From: Acanthosepion lycidas
Lineage: Eukaryota > Mollusca > Cephalopoda > Sepiida > Sepiidae
NCBI GenBank assembly: GCA_963932145.1
Contig: OZ010572.1
Coordinates: 87,799,660 to 87,863,659, forward strand
Direction: 5' to 3'
DNA: 64,000 nucleotides
In this document: positions 11,460 through 23,642 of the stretch, piece after piece
How positions within the stretch are numbered: position 1 is the stretch's first letter
Layout of the letters: every line of letters starts with the position of its first letter
Position numbers and translations under genes: made by a program
The notes under the pieces: model-generated
Told to the model about the DNA's origin: nothing
Database searches by the model: none
The model's input: only the letters and a program-made list of their open reading frames with translations

Positions 11460-12450
11460 ATTATAGGAGCTCTCATGTCATACATTTTTGGGATATAAAT
11501 GCTATAGTAACTTACTAGTCCCAAGAAGGCCTGGATTTTAGCCACATTATCAGGTGCATATTTTTTATAGCCTCAGCCCTTTCTGGATCTGGTTTTCTTC
11601 CTTTACTGTCAATGGTCTCCCCTAAATATTTTATCTTCTTTAAGAAGAACTCGCATTTTTCAGCACTCAGCTTGAACCCGTATTCCTCAATTCTCTGAAA
11701 TATAAGATGCATTTTTTGTTGGGCCTCGTTTTCACTTTTAATCAAAATATCATCTAAATATGCGATTACATACTCCATACCAGCCAACATTGTGTCCATT
11801 ATTTGCTGGAATAGGCTTGGAGCTACCCTTCAATCCAAAAGGAAGACGATTTAGTTTAAAAATCCCTTTATCCATGTTTATTGTCAGGTACTTTGAACGT
11901 TCTTCACTGACTTTAACCTGAAGGTAAGCCTCTGACAAATCCAACTTTGAAAACACTACCTCCATTTAATCTAGTGAATATATCCTCCGGAGACGGTAGA
12001 GGGTATACATGGTCTTTCACACAATCATTTAAGCCTGTCGAAAAGTCAGCAAACACTCTGATTTTTCTTTTTTATATATACAGTTGGAGAAGCCCAATTC
12101 GAGTAATCGACTTTTGAAATTACATCAATTTTTTCCAGCCTTTCTAATTCCTCATTTATTGTCTCTAGTGCCAAAAATGGTACTTTTCTCTTTGGTTTAA
12201 AGATTGGTTTAACATTTTCTTTCAATTCAAAGTTGACTTCTGTTTTAGTGCACAGACCTAGTCCTTCTGAAAAGATGTGAGGGAATTTGCCTTTCAAATC
12301 CGTAATAAATCTTTCTGTTTGCTTCATCTTATAGTTCTCTATGACAGTAACTTTGTTACAGAAAGAATTTACTAGTAATTCCCATAAATTAAACAATATG
12401 ATCCAGTCTAAACCAAAGAGTTTTACTGAATCAGGGAGCACATACACTTT
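11460..12450 (-). pseudogene. Reverse transcriptase remnant of the gypsy element
   Basis: The fragments at 12046-12447, 11750-11965 and 11515-11799 (all -) carry the successive RT blocks: [44 protein letters not shown] and AYLDDILI. The catalytic YLDD is preserved at 11742-11762, but frames are broken between blocks. Confidence 0.88.
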
Positions 12451-12544
12451 CGATTTGTGAATTTTCCCATGAACGAAATGTTACATTTTAATTCACCTCT
12501 AAACTTGAGTCTTTTTCCTGATACTCCCCTGGCAATTTTGTCTG

Positions 12545-12660
12545 TGTTAATCAATGGTGGGTAACTGATTTTTTCCATGTTTGCTTGTTTATTACCGAGA
12601 TATCACTTCCTGAATCAAGTAATAATTTCACGGTCTGCCCATTTATTTTACATTGAGGTA
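12545..12660 (-). pseudogene. Aspartic protease remnant of the gypsy element
   Basis: The - strand reads QTVKLLLDSGSDISVINKQT at about 12575-12640, with the DSG active-site triad expected of retroviral-type proteases. It lies between the knuckles and RT, as in gypsy pol. Confidence 0.8.
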
Positions 12661-13640
12661 TTTTCTTCTTTGACCCTCCTCAGTTTCGTTTTTAGACAAA
12701 ACTATGTTCACCTTTGTTTGAGGCTTTGCTTTTACTTTTCTGTGTTTTGCCCAACAATGGGAACTTCTATGGCCTACACACCCACAATTAAAATATATTT
12801 TATCCCTAAAGAAACAATTCTTCTTTATATGCTGTCCCCCACATGAACTGCATATAATTTTTCTTTCTTTATTTTGTATCCACTTCTGTTGTCTTACAGT
12901 TTGTACTCGTGAAATGCTCTTCTCAGTCCGAGTATTATCTTTTTTTATGTTTATAAGTCGCTGACATTCTTCCATTATTTTTTGTAGCATAATCTTCGGA
13001 TCCTGTTCCATGATAGTGAGGATTCTTGATCTAATTTCTTTTTCCTTCAGTGTCGTTAAACCCTGCACAAAAATTAGACACTTGAACATGTCACTTGACA
13101 ATTCCTTTAATTTAAACGCCTCACACTATGCATTAACCATACCTGCATACGTGACAAAATCATCATCATCTTGTTTTACGATATTTAGACACTTGTATTG
13201 TGTATGAAACAGACTATCCTTTTTATCAAAAATTTTTGACAAAATTTCTACTGTTTTGCTGAATGTAATTTCTTCTGGCTTCTTTGGGAGGATTAAATTT
13301 GGATATTTTGTATTTTCTTCTGCTTCTAACTTCTGCAAAAATAGCGTAATTTTTTCCTCGTTGGACTATTGTTCATATCTTTTCGTAAATATTGTTTCAA
13401 ACCTACGAAAATAAGCCAGAAACGTTGAACTACTGTCAGGGCTGTATTTAAATTCAGAGGGTGAATTTGAAATTCCTTCAGCAGAAAACAATCGAGAACC
13501 CAGTTCTTTTGTTATCCTAGATAATACATCTTCCCAAAGTGATTTATTGTCTTTTGCCTGTTGTTTGAATAACTTTTCAAATCTTTCTTGTTGCTGCATA
13601 AATTGTTGTTGTTGTTGGAATTGTTGCTGTAAAGTGGCTT
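12640..13640 (-). pseudogene. gag remnant of the gypsy element
   Basis: Three broken - strand frames (13366-13599, 13126-13338, 12643-13101) cover capsid-like helices (FLAYFRRFETIFTKRYEQ) and a nucleocapsid region. The first zinc knuckle is intact (C-x2-C-x4-H-x4-C, CSSCGGQHIKKNC). In the second, the first Cys has become Tyr (YFNCGCVGHRSSHC). An in-frame stop near 13365 and shifts separate the pieces. Confidence 0.82.
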
Positions 13641-13969
13641 ATAGGACCCTTAGTTAATTTCGTAATTTGTTCCATTCTGCCAATCTATCCACAAGAATAA
13701 AATTTTACTCCAATTTATGAAGACAATAAAATTTTCTAAGTCCAAACCAGAGGGGGGGCAATTTCTTACTTTCTGTAAGTGTTGCACAAGTTTTTCCTTT
13801 TGTAACATTCCTCGTTAATAAGCGTTAAAACAAAAATGAGGGAGAAATTACTTACTTTCTGTAAGCGTTGAACAAGTCTTTCTAACATTCTTTGTTGTTA
13901 AGTGTTGTCAACCTAATTTTTTTTCTTTTGTTTTAACTTGTAAGGTCGTTTCGAAATCTCGTTGCCAAC

Positions 13970-14222
13970 TGATATGTCCTGGAAAGGGAAATATTTGTTT
14001 GAAGTAGCAAAGTGATTTTGGACTACTGTAACCAAGTAGGACAATCTAGCAGGTAACCATAATGGACTGGTCCTCATCGTAGGGGTAGGCAATAGGTGAA
14101 GACTATAGGTGTAGCCAATAGGTGCTGTCTTGTACCTCCATATCACTCTGTATTTATGGCTGACACCAGCCAATCATATTATTGTGAGGGGGAACCCAGG
14201 TGTATGCATATTCATTACATCA
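13970..14222 (-). repeat. 5' LTR of the gypsy element
   Basis: 253 bp. On the - strand it starts TGATGTAATGAATATGCATA and ends GGACATATCA, immediately followed by the primer-binding-site candidate at 13950-13969. Shares nearly all its length with the 3' LTR. Confidence 0.92.
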
Positions 14223-15850
14223 TGATTCATGTGTTTGCTATATAAGAGGGAAAATCTTAACTACAAAGGCAGAAAAGTATAGACCAAAAAGAAGTAGACT
14301 GTCTTAGGCTGCTGCTGTGTAGAAGGGAGTAGGTTACTTAGGTGAAAGTCTGTCATCACTTACAAAGGCTTAACTGTTTTGGAGTGTGAAGTCTGTTGCA
14401 AACGAGAAAAGAAATAAATTACATGGTGGCCTGGGATGATAAAAGACTACTTCCATTGTCACTGTTGATGAAGGAGATGAATTAGAAGAATCTTCAACAT
14501 TCATAAACCTATGACAGTTTAACTAACTGGAGGACACCTGTTCCAAAATTTCATCAAAACAACACTAGAAAAGCAGCTTTGCTGAGATAAGTCAACACCC
14601 CGCCCAACTCGAACATCAGATCTCACCTTTGATTTTCAACTTTCTATCTGTGAACCAGTGACATTTTGAATTGTGAATTTTTCAAAATAAATTTCTTTTA
14701 TTGCTAAGAAATTGATTCATATGAATTGTTGCTCTCTAAAATAAAGTTGCAAAAAACCTGTTGTTATTAAGGGAAACATGTTTTACATGAACTATAGTTT
14801 TCCAGGAGAAAACTGATTTGCATTTGAAAGAACTGTTAACCTGCCTTGATAACTTAAGGTGGGTAATGGAACTGGCAAATAGAATTTTATCTATTTGCAT
14901 AGGTTGGTTATAGGAGAAATGAAGTATAGAATAAAGAGTCAGATGGGAGTAAGTTGACTAATGATCATGTGTCATAGAACAACACTAAGTCACATAAAGT
15001 AAATATGGGGCAAGGCCTATATTGTAATTTGTACTATTTGTATATTGTGAAAAATATTTTTGTCATTGTAATAAATGTTTGCTTCTCTTCAAATTTCACA
15101 TGAGAGTAAAAGTCTTGTGTTTTTTGATTTGTGTCATTCAAAATACTCAGGATAAGACATTTGATGTTTTCTCTTCTTTTCTTTCAATAAATCCTTTTAT
15201 TACAAATGAAAAGTTTAATTCTTCCAACATGTGTATAATTATTTGAAAAAGAATTCAGGAAGTTGGAACTCATTATAAGCCCTAAAGGGAGGAAACTTAG
15301 TCAAGTAAAAATCAACACAATGACACTGACCAAATTTAGTTGAGAGTTAAGGCAGTGCTCTGCTAGGTAAGAGATTTGGAATTCTATTACCAGTCCCAAG
15401 TTATTTCTCACCTTAGAAAAAGGAAATATATTGAAATATTGTTGTAGAAAACAAATCTCTTATGTATTGTTTTACAATTTACAATTGGATTTTTAAACAA
15501 ATCTATAAAGCCACATCCAGACCTGTCAAGTAAATAAATAGAGAACTCTGATGATTTCTTTTAAACTTTCATTGGTCTTTACTTTAGCCAAACATGCAAG
15601 AGAAATTGCTGCTCAAACACACACACATAATTTAAGTATAACTGAAAAAATTGAAAATTTTATTTAATACATCAATTTTAAGCCATTAACAGAATTATTT
15701 TAAATAATTCATGTCACCATAAAAATAAATTTTAATACAGAGAAAAGAAAATATAATCTGTAGATAAACTTAGTTCATCCTAAAATCTGATGAAGATTGT
15801 AGGGGAAAAATACAAAAAACTCTGAGTACTGATTTATATAAGATAAGTGA
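14223..15850. other. Unassigned sequence right of the LTR element
   Basis: 14223-14640 is less AT-rich and has TATATAAGAGGG (14239-14250) and later AAATAAATTACATGGTGGC (14409-14429). Those are reminiscent of a TATA box and of an LTR end plus primer site, but no second LTR is visible. The rest is AT-rich. A CTGATGA...GGGGAAAAATAC motif at 15787-15815 may be a decayed relative of the hammerhead motif at 30550. Confidence 0.35.
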
Positions 15851-15889
15851 AGTATATAGCAATTTACTAAGCATAGATTAGATGTGGTA

Positions 15890-16115
15890 TAAGGGCAAAA
15901 GTAGGGAATGCCAAGTGAGGATTGAACTCAGTACTCAGTCATAACTGATCTAATAAGACAAGCTTGTTAACCATTACAACACACTGAAATGTTCTACTCA
16001 TAGCTTAGATGTGGCACAGGGCTGAGAGTATGGGGAACCCAGTGAAGATTGAACTCACTAATTAGTCATACTCAATCTATCGAGATAACTCTGCTAACCA
16101 TTATCCCACGTAGAA
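15890..16115 (-). repeat. Two tandem tRNA-like SINE modules
   Basis: On the - strand both halves (about 15990-15910 and 16112-16030) have an A-box-like TAATGGTTAACAAGC / TAATGGTTAGCAGAG and, about 45 nt on, a B-box-like GAGTTCAATCC / GAGTTCAATCT. The pair is a direct duplication of about 120 bp. No folded tRNA with CCA context is evident, so these are SINE relics. Confidence 0.6.
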
Positions 16116-16129
16116 GTGCTCAAGTGTAC

Positions 16130-16133
16130 ATAT

Positions 16134-16196
<63 letters not shown>

Positions 16197-16328
16197 TAGT
16201 ATAAAATGACAATTGGAAAAAAATCTTAGATTTTGCTGACGCATTTTATACCAATCTGTCTTGTCCACAGAATTGATCTGAGAATTTAACTATATATAAA
16301 TATATATATATAAAATATTATATATAAA

Positions 16329-16362
<34 letters not shown>

Positions 16363-16510
16363 TACATATATATATATATATATTATAATATATATATATT
16401 ATATGTGAAAAGTGTGTGTATATAAATATAAATAAATATATATATATAATTATTCATATATTATATGCGTGGTACTTATTAGAAAGCGCTATATATATAT
16501 ATTATAATAA
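16130..16510. repeat. Long (TA)n-rich tract
   Basis: (TA)n of about 55 nt at 16139-16190 and several further TA, TATAA and A-run blocks to 16505. Probably unstable and difficult to assemble. Confidence 0.9.
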
Positions 16511-17920
16511 TTTTTTTCTTTTTTTTAAACAGAAAAGAGAGGCCACATAGGTCCTTACTTTCTGTACAAACAATTATTTTTATTTCATGGGTGACTTTTG
16601 CTGGATTTGGCAATTAATTACGATTATTCCCAAATTTATTTCTAAGGTAAAATATAGGCCTTGCACAATTTCCTTTGTGCAGTTAAAACTTTCAAAGCAT
16701 GGTTCTTTAAAATACAAATATGTTTTCTATCAGAAAACAACAGATCATGCAAAACAATTTTTTACCTTAACAACAAAGGAATCTTAGTTAATTTCTTTTA
16801 GAATAACTGTTCATGTAAATCATTTTCATAGCAACAAAAATAATTTACCTTACTTCAAAAGTTCTCAAATTCAAAAGTGTTGAAAGGTCAAAGGTTGATG
16901 TTGTGAAAAAAGATGATCTACCTCTGGCAATACTGGTTTTTTGCATCCTTTAGACAATGTACTTAAATTGAAGGTTCACAAATGTGATAACATCTCAGGT
17001 TTAGAAAAGACATTTGTATGAGATAAATATCATTGATTTAGGAAAAGAATTTTTGTAGGTTTTTAAGAGTTCTTTTTTTCTTCTAATTCTTCTCCAGCAG
17101 CAACAGTAGTAGTAGTTTTTATCAGTCCATATCTCACCTGAGTGATCAAATCCTTTCTTCACCTGAGTGTGGTCTATTTTTTCTTCTGCAGCAGCAGACT
17201 TTCTTTTCTTCTGCTATATAGATTCCAGATGGCAGCCTCAGTACAGTGAAGCAGTTGATCCTTTCTTACTTTTCAGACAAAATCTCTACTTTATATAGCA
17301 ATCAAATAGTTCCAACTGGATCAAAAACTGACTCTTTGTGGAGGGGAGTCACATAGTTTTTATCCCCATTGGTTAAAAACTCGAGAATCACTATCCAATT
17401 AAACCATGCCTATTTGCAACTTAAAATTTGACTTGATTTTGACAACATCTGGGTTGAGACTGTTTTGTAAATCTTTACCACAGAAGGTTTAAGCCATTTG
17501 GTTTCATTTTGGCATTTTTTTATAAACTGTCTCACTTCATTTTAGTGGTTTTTTATTATATCAACTTGAAGCCTATTTTTGTAAATTATTGCATATCAAT
17601 TTTTATTTCTGTATTTTTTCTTATAAACAATTGGGCTTCATTTTGGAAAAGAAACTGTGTTAGTAACATTCTAAACTTCAAAATAAATTTTTCACACAAT
17701 TTACTAATATTTGTTTTATTAAAAATAATTTTTATATTAATTTCCATACAATTCCAACATTTTAGTCATTTTTTCTCATGCAATTTTAGTATTATCATTT
17801 TTATTATAAATAATTTTTATAGGCTTGCATTGCACAATTGAAAAGTTGCTTATTTTCTAAAGAGGAATGACCATGTTATTTTTCAACATGGTGTAGGGGA
17901 ATTACAACTCTGAGTAAATA
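16511..17920. other. AT-rich region without recognised gene
   Basis: Includes a stretch with short CAG/CAGCAG and TTCTTC runs (17090-17220). A 110-codon open frame at 17509-17841 is Phe/Ile-rich because of composition and has no recognisable domain. No element boundaries seen. Confidence 0.5.
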
Positions 17921-17924
17921 CGTC

Positions 17925-18745
17925 CTGGATACGACGTTAAACTGCATCCAACAGCAAGGCCTCTGATCAGGAGTTTTTGAGGAGCATGGAACCACCTCTT
18001 AATTGCTGATGTTCCCAGGTCCACCCTGGCACAGGGCAGTAGCACCTGTTAGGGTCCCAGCTATGGGCAAATAGTGAACTCCCAGTCTAGCCTGCGTCCT
18101 GAGTATGACGATAAACTACATCCGAGTCCATGGGTACGACTGTAAATTGGATCCACATCCATGGGCATGATGGTAAACTGCATCCATGTCCATGGGTATG
18201 ACGGTAAACTGCATTCATGTCCATGGGTATGACGGTAAACTGCATCCATGTCCATGGGTATGACGGTAAACTGCATCCGCGTCCTGGGTATGGCAATAAA
18301 CTACATTCACATATTAGGTATGGCGATAAACTATGTCCAACAAAAAGACCGTTTTTGAAAAATTAAGGTTGTCGGCTATACGGTTTTGGAAAAGTAGTAT
18401 TACCAGCTATACGTTTTCGAAGGAATAATATTCACAGCAGTATGTTTTTGAAAAATTATATTACCAGCTTTACGTTTTTGAAAAAATAATATTACCAGCT
18501 CTACTTTTTTGAAAAATAATATTCCCAGCTATACGTTTAAAAAAAGAAAAATATTACCAGCTATATGTCTTTTAACAAAATCTTATTCAATGGAATTGTA
18601 ACTGGGGTCAAAACACTGTGAAAGGATGATGTTTTTTTAAAAAAAAAATAATGTTGCCAGTTATACGTTTTTTAAAAAAAATAATGTTGCCACTATACGT
18701 TTTTGAAAAAATAATGTTGCAAGCTACACCAAAATCATTTTCAGC
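17925..18745. repeat. Dispersed repeat enclosing two minisatellites
   Basis: The head (17933-18060, containing CAGCAAGGCCTCTGATCAGG and CCACCTCTTAATTGCTG) recurs at 52735-52860. Between head and tail this copy has expanded a 31-bp unit (GTATGACGGTAAACTGCATC... ) into about 8 copies at 18102-18345. A roughly 35-bp unit (ACCAGCTATACGTTTTTGAA-like) is then repeated about 8-10 times to 18725. The phrase GGTCAAAACACTGTGAAA (18607) also occurs in the 52.8-kb copy (GGTCAAAACACTATGAAA). Two overlapping - strand frames with MPMD/SYPW repeats come from the 31-mer. Confidence 0.8.
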
Positions 18746-20570
18746 ATAAAATGACCACTAAGGTTGGAATGCCGCTAAACAAAACAAACAAACAAACTGA
18801 GTAAATAATTATAAACCCTTTAACATTTATATATACAAAAATACTCATTGAAAAATGAGAAACAGTAAGATATGGAAACAACAAAATGAGTATTATTTAT
18901 TATCTGGTTGTTATGTAGTGTTGGAGACATAAGAGACAGTAATACTGGGTAAAATTATGAGTTTCGGGTCAAATGTAGATCAAATATGGATCAGAATCTG
19001 ACAGAATGATAAGATAAATGATAAGTAAAGAGTATACAGTTTTTTCGTAATTTTTTTTATAGATGTGTGTAATGAATGTCCAGATAATTTATTTAAAAAA
19101 TACAAGAAGTGTATGGGGTTTTCTTACTTTGAATTTTTGTTGAGTGCTAATAGATAAATGTTACTATTATGGCTTGAAAAAAGAAAAGGAGCCAAAATTT
19201 TCATTGATACATGTGTTGATGACCTGTCTGTGTTAACTGCCTGCCTGATAGTGAGAATGTCACATGTTTGTATGTATAGAGAGAAAAATGGGGTTGGTTC
19301 TCATTGGTTTAGAATGAGTGAATTAATGATAATTATAATTGTTATAATTATTTTTGACACTATAGTTAATTTTTTTAATTTTTTTTTTATGGAGACACAC
19401 ATAATTAATGTTTTATTTATGTATCTTTTTTATGGATACAACAAAGTCAATGCTCCTGTATATATTTATATATTTACAAAGCCTACCCACTAAGACAGAA
19501 TGTGACACATGGTTGATTTTTACGTGGGAAGCCCATACAAAGGTATGCATTTGGACAAAGGATAAAAATTTCCCAGTCCTCACAACCACTGTCATGCTGG
19601 CTTTAATATTATACCCCCCTCCTACACACACACGCACAAACCTCCTCTTTTAGTGCAATGAGGAAGGTTTTACAATAGGGTTGGAATTCCCAGGACCAGG
19701 TGCCTTCTCCCATCTAAAATGAAGAGAACAATTTACTCCACTTCTGGCCAAAAGCAAACTTCTGTGCCAGGTAATGATCCTGTAAAGACCACCCAAAATT
19801 GGTTTGGAGACATCCTGCTTGTAGTCTGCCAAGAGTTCAAATTCGAATATTTGATCTTCTTACTTTAAACAAAAACTATTCAAGAAACATTTTCCAACTA
19901 CTCATCAACTGTTTGAAACGATCAACATTGAATGGAACAACATTAATCCTTGTGTAATAAAGCCCTCTGCAAGTTTTTAGCTTACCTACAAATAACAATA
20001 GGTTTACCACATGTCTGGTTTGACCAGGATTGTTCTGGTGATATGTTATAAAATTAATAATTTTTTTCTTCACAGAGACACGTTTCAATATTTATTATAG
20101 GTTTAGAAATAGAGTCTTCTTGTATAATAAAGTGTTTTTTTGACCCAATAGTTATTAAGGTTCAGCACTGACACACATACAAAATACTGAGTTTTATAAT
20201 CATGGGTGAAATACTGAGACAGACATTTCAAAATGAGATATATGGTAAATCTAAAAATTGGCAAAGTCTTTCGTGTTCAAGGTCAGGAGCAAATGGTGGG
20301 TCTTCTGGTGAGGTCATGTCATATGTGACCAAGAGAAAGAAACATTCTAAAAAAGGTAACCGTAAGATGTTGAGTTTGTTCAGCAGATCCAGGACATCAA
20401 ACATGACCCCAACAACTCTTAGCAACATGAGGACATCAGGTACAAATTCATGTATCTGACAAAACACGGGCAAAAAAAACAAAACAAAACAAAAAACGGT
20501 TTGATCAAACAGAAAAACATTTGCAGAACAAGATCAAGCGTCTCGAGGAGCCTAGGAAAATTTAACACTC
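18746..20570. other. Region without recognised gene; one unexplained less AT-rich patch
   Basis: 19640-19835 and 20200-20460 are less AT-rich and keep 60-85-codon frames on one or both strands, but I recognise no domain. They may be retroposon fragments. A (CA)-rich patch lies at 19622-19640. Confidence 0.4.
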
Positions 20571-20574
20571 TTCT

Positions 20575-23040
20575 ATAGGGGGTGCTGAAAAGTTATCGGC
20601 CAGGCCCACTACACACACATTTTTTTGAAGGGATAGGAAAATTATGAGATACCTCTTTCTTTCTTTAAAATTATGAAATTCATAATTTAGAAATGCACAC
20701 TGCTAAATAAAATATACATTTTATTTTATCAAAAAATAATTTAAATTTTTATTAAAATAAATAAAACTGTGCTATTTATCACGGGACGGGTAAACACATG
20801 ATTACAAAATTAATGTCACGTTCATTCATCTAACAAAAACCCATGACAAGTCGGTAATAAAGAAAAAAAAAAGAATTCGAGAGAGAGATTTTGTTTTTAG
20901 TTGTTTATTCTTTTTCAAATAAACGTTTTGTTTTCTTTGTTGTTGAGTTTATTAAAAATAGAGGAAAAACGTATTGCTAGTTTGTGGAACAATGATACTC
21001 AGAGTCAGAATGGAACATTTTTGCGTGGTGGTGTGCATTCACCTCTTCCAAGAAATCAGTAGCAGTTTTGTTAGAGATTAACAAGAGGAAGAGGAGTAGC
21101 AGCAGGAATTTAACAGCAGAAGATATAACTCCCAATAACACTAACAGGGATGGATATTTTCTTTGCCTACCTACAGTGTAGTTGATGAAAAAAAAATGTA
21201 TTGTTGAATCTTTTTTCCTTGTATAGGAATCGTGGAGATTTTTTTATGTTGTTCTGGTGCGAATTAGGAAGCACACATTTTATTAGACATTTACTACACG
21301 CAATGGATTTGAAACGGTTACTTCAGCAAATGTAAATTGTGTAGAAAATTCTGTATTGCATCGCAAAGAAAAGACAAATTAAAAAAAAGAGAGAAATGGA
21401 AATAAAAAAAAAATAAACAAATCTAACACTGATAATTTTTTTAAATTTTTACTGCTATATGTTCACTTGGTGGATCTGCTTAATCAAGAGAAACTTTGGC
21501 TATCTTGTTTAGTTTAAAATAAATGTTTACCTTTAGAAAGAAAAAACATACGAAAAATTATTGTTTAATTTTTTGAACTACAAAACAAAACTACTACAAA
21601 CAAAAAGTAATTCGGAATATTTACTACATTATTTAAAAAGCTTGAGGCTAAAAAATATCAAGACTCAGTGGGGGGGTCAAGTAAATATCCCCTTCTTATG
21701 CAACAAAAAAAAAAAAACCCCGAAAAAATCAGCTAAAAATATTATAATTTTTATTTTACGTGTCAAGAAAAAAAGAACCGATATTTAGTTGTAAAACTTC
21801 ATCTGAGTAACAACTAAGTACTTTTCTCGTCAATTTTAGTCCTCAACAAAAACAAAATAAAAAGTCGCAACCTATTATTGTGTCTGGAAGAACCCGGGAA
21901 AAAGGGGCTGATCAAACAAAAAATAAACAAACCCTACTGAAACTGAAATCAAAGCAACGTGCAGCAGAGGAACAGGATGGAGCATACTTTGTTGGTGTAA
22001 GCAGAAGCTCATTATCATTAATTATTTGTTTTTGTATATTTTCTCTAAAGTTATTTATGGTCAGCAATTAATTTTGAGAAGAATTTTATTTTGATTTTTT
22101 AAAATTATTTATTTCATTCACTTGTTATTGCTTTTCATTAAATTTTAATTTTTTTTATGGTTTTGTTTTAAAAAAAAAAAGTAAATGGAAGAACAAGATT
22201 ATATTCCTGTGTAGAAAAACAAACTGGAAGATTTCATTGTTAATGTTACGTTCATTGATTTGAAACTTTACATTTTATTGTAAAATAAAAAATATGCATG
22301 TTGGTTGAGTGTTGATTATTACTCACTTTTTGTTTTGTTTTTAAATTTTATCTCAGTATCCAAGTTCAGCGATGAGGACAGCAGAAAATATAATTTCTGA
22401 CAATTTTCCTTGGAATTCAATAATGAAAGAAAATGCTTAACAATTATTTAACAATACAAACAATTATGGTATTTCTGGTCATCCGTAACAAATAGTTTCA
22501 CATTTGTTACAAAAATATAAATAAAACTTCACTCTTTTTTCATTTGTTTTTATTACTCATATAATAGCATTTTATTTTTATCATTATATTTTGTGTAGAA
22601 TCATGAACAACAGGATATTTTTAAAAGTAATAAACACTTTGTTGACTTAATAATACAATTGTTAACATTTTCGGTAACGTGTAAAAATGGGCCAAATTAT
22701 TAAAAAACAGATCTTTTGTTTTCATAAAATTATTCTTCCTTCAATAAGCAAATTATAAATGCCAATTCATAGTAGTACATAAATATTTGTAACAACTTTT
22801 TAAATTCTCTATGCCATTTAAAATGCATAAATTTTTTGTAAAATCTACTTTGCTTCGTTGAATCTGTTTTTCCTTTAAAATTTTGAATTATAAACCTAAA
22901 AATATTTTTTCTAGTGCATCCCTGCATTTGTAAAATCTTGTTTTAATAATTTTTGTAGATTTTTCAGAAATGTTATAGTACTAAGTAAAAATAAAAGTAA
23001 AACACAATCGGAAACATAAAAAAGATCTCTAACGTTGTTG
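20575..23040. other. Homopolymer-rich AT DNA with a half mariner-type terminus
   Basis: GGGTGCTGAAAAGTTATCGGCC at about 20580-20602 resembles the terminal repeat of the hairpins at 58171 and 59210, but no partner end is adjacent. The rest is A/T homopolymer runs with scattered CpG. No gene recognised; the frames at 21561, 21880 and 22730 are compositional. Confidence 0.45.
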
Positions 23041-23470
23041 TCCATCCTGTTTACTAACATTTATTTGTTCAACTAAGAGTGGGAATTGTAGAAATTTGAG
23101 CTAATTTATATATTAGAACTCCTATATGTTGATTTTGGCACAGATTGATTCTTTTTAAATGAAGACCACATAGTAAAAACTTAGTCATCTATAGGAATGC
23201 AGTTGTTGGGCGGCAAAACCCCCTTAACATTAGCAATGTTTTTTGTTTTTTTTAGATTACCCATTGCTCATGGTATTTATTTTTGATTTGACATATCCTA
23301 ATTCCAGATAAAATGAACCGAGTTAAAATCAATTTCTTTATAGTTCATTGAAAAAAGAAAGAAAATAAACTGGTGATTGGTAAGATCTTGATTGGAGTAG
23401 AGAGTGAGGCTAATTAAAATCTTGGTAATAACAGTAAATAAAATATTAGGAACAAATACTTAGTTATGAA
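23041..23470. other. AT-rich spacer
   Basis: Nothing recognisable; the last 8 nt (23463-23470) are the left target duplication of the hAT MITE. Confidence 0.5.
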
Positions 23471-23634
23471 CAGGCCTGGATTAACCATTAGGCAAACTAA
23501 GCATGTGCTTAGGGCACTACAAAAATTTGAGTATGGTATTATGGGAGAAGTCTATATACCAGCAGCCAGTAGAATGTCCTCGGCACCAATGTGGGCCTGT
23601 GCTTAGGACATAAATAGGTTTTAATCTGGCCCTG
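23471..23634. mobile_element. hAT-type MITE with perfect 8-bp target duplication
   Basis: 164 bp. It starts CAGGCCTGGATTAACC and ends GGTTTTAATCTGGCCCTG, an imperfect terminal inverted repeat of about 16-18 nt with the CAGG ends typical of hAT elements. It is flanked by identical octamers GTTATGAA at 23463-23470 and 23635-23642. No coding capacity. Confidence 0.9.
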
Positions 23635-23642
23635 GTTATGAA

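Larger units (their letters stand above)
9790..14222 (-). mobile_element. Ty3/gypsy LTR retrotransposon, full length but defective
   Basis: Two LTRs (9790-10035 and 13970-14222) bracket - strand gag-pol remains in the order gag, CCHC knuckles, aspartic protease, RT, integrase. That order (integrase after RT) is Ty3/gypsy. A purine-rich tract (CTCAGGGGAAGT on the - strand) abuts the 3' LTR, and a primer-binding-site candidate starting TGGCAACGAG lies 2 nt inside the 5' LTR. Multiple frameshifts and stops, and a gap where RNase H should be, show it is dead. The LTRs differ at roughly 20 sites plus a 7-nt indel, mostly transitions, so it is an old insertion. The flanking pentamers TAATC / TGATT could be a target duplication altered by two transitions. 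No env-like frame was seen. Confidence 0.9.

Noticed and set aside
14223..14640. A second LTR element right of the gypsy insertion
   Set aside because: A TATA-like box and TGGTGGC-type site are suggestive, but there is no second LTR copy, pol sequence or terminal TG...CA pair.
15890..16115. Functional tRNA genes on the - strand
   Set aside because: A and B boxes are present, but no acceptor stem pairing or clean cloverleaf can be drawn; tandem and diverged, so SINE relics.
17509..17841. 110-residue hydrophobic frame as a membrane protein
   Set aside because: Phe/Ile/Leu/Asn content follows from AT-rich composition. No exon signals on either side and no motif.
18061..18296. Repetitive proteins with MPMD or SYPW repeats
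   Set aside because: Direct translation of the 31-bp minisatellite in two frames.
17933..18745. CRISPR-like array
   Set aside because: The units are contiguous tandem repeats of 31 and about 35 bp without unique spacers, in a eukaryotic genome.
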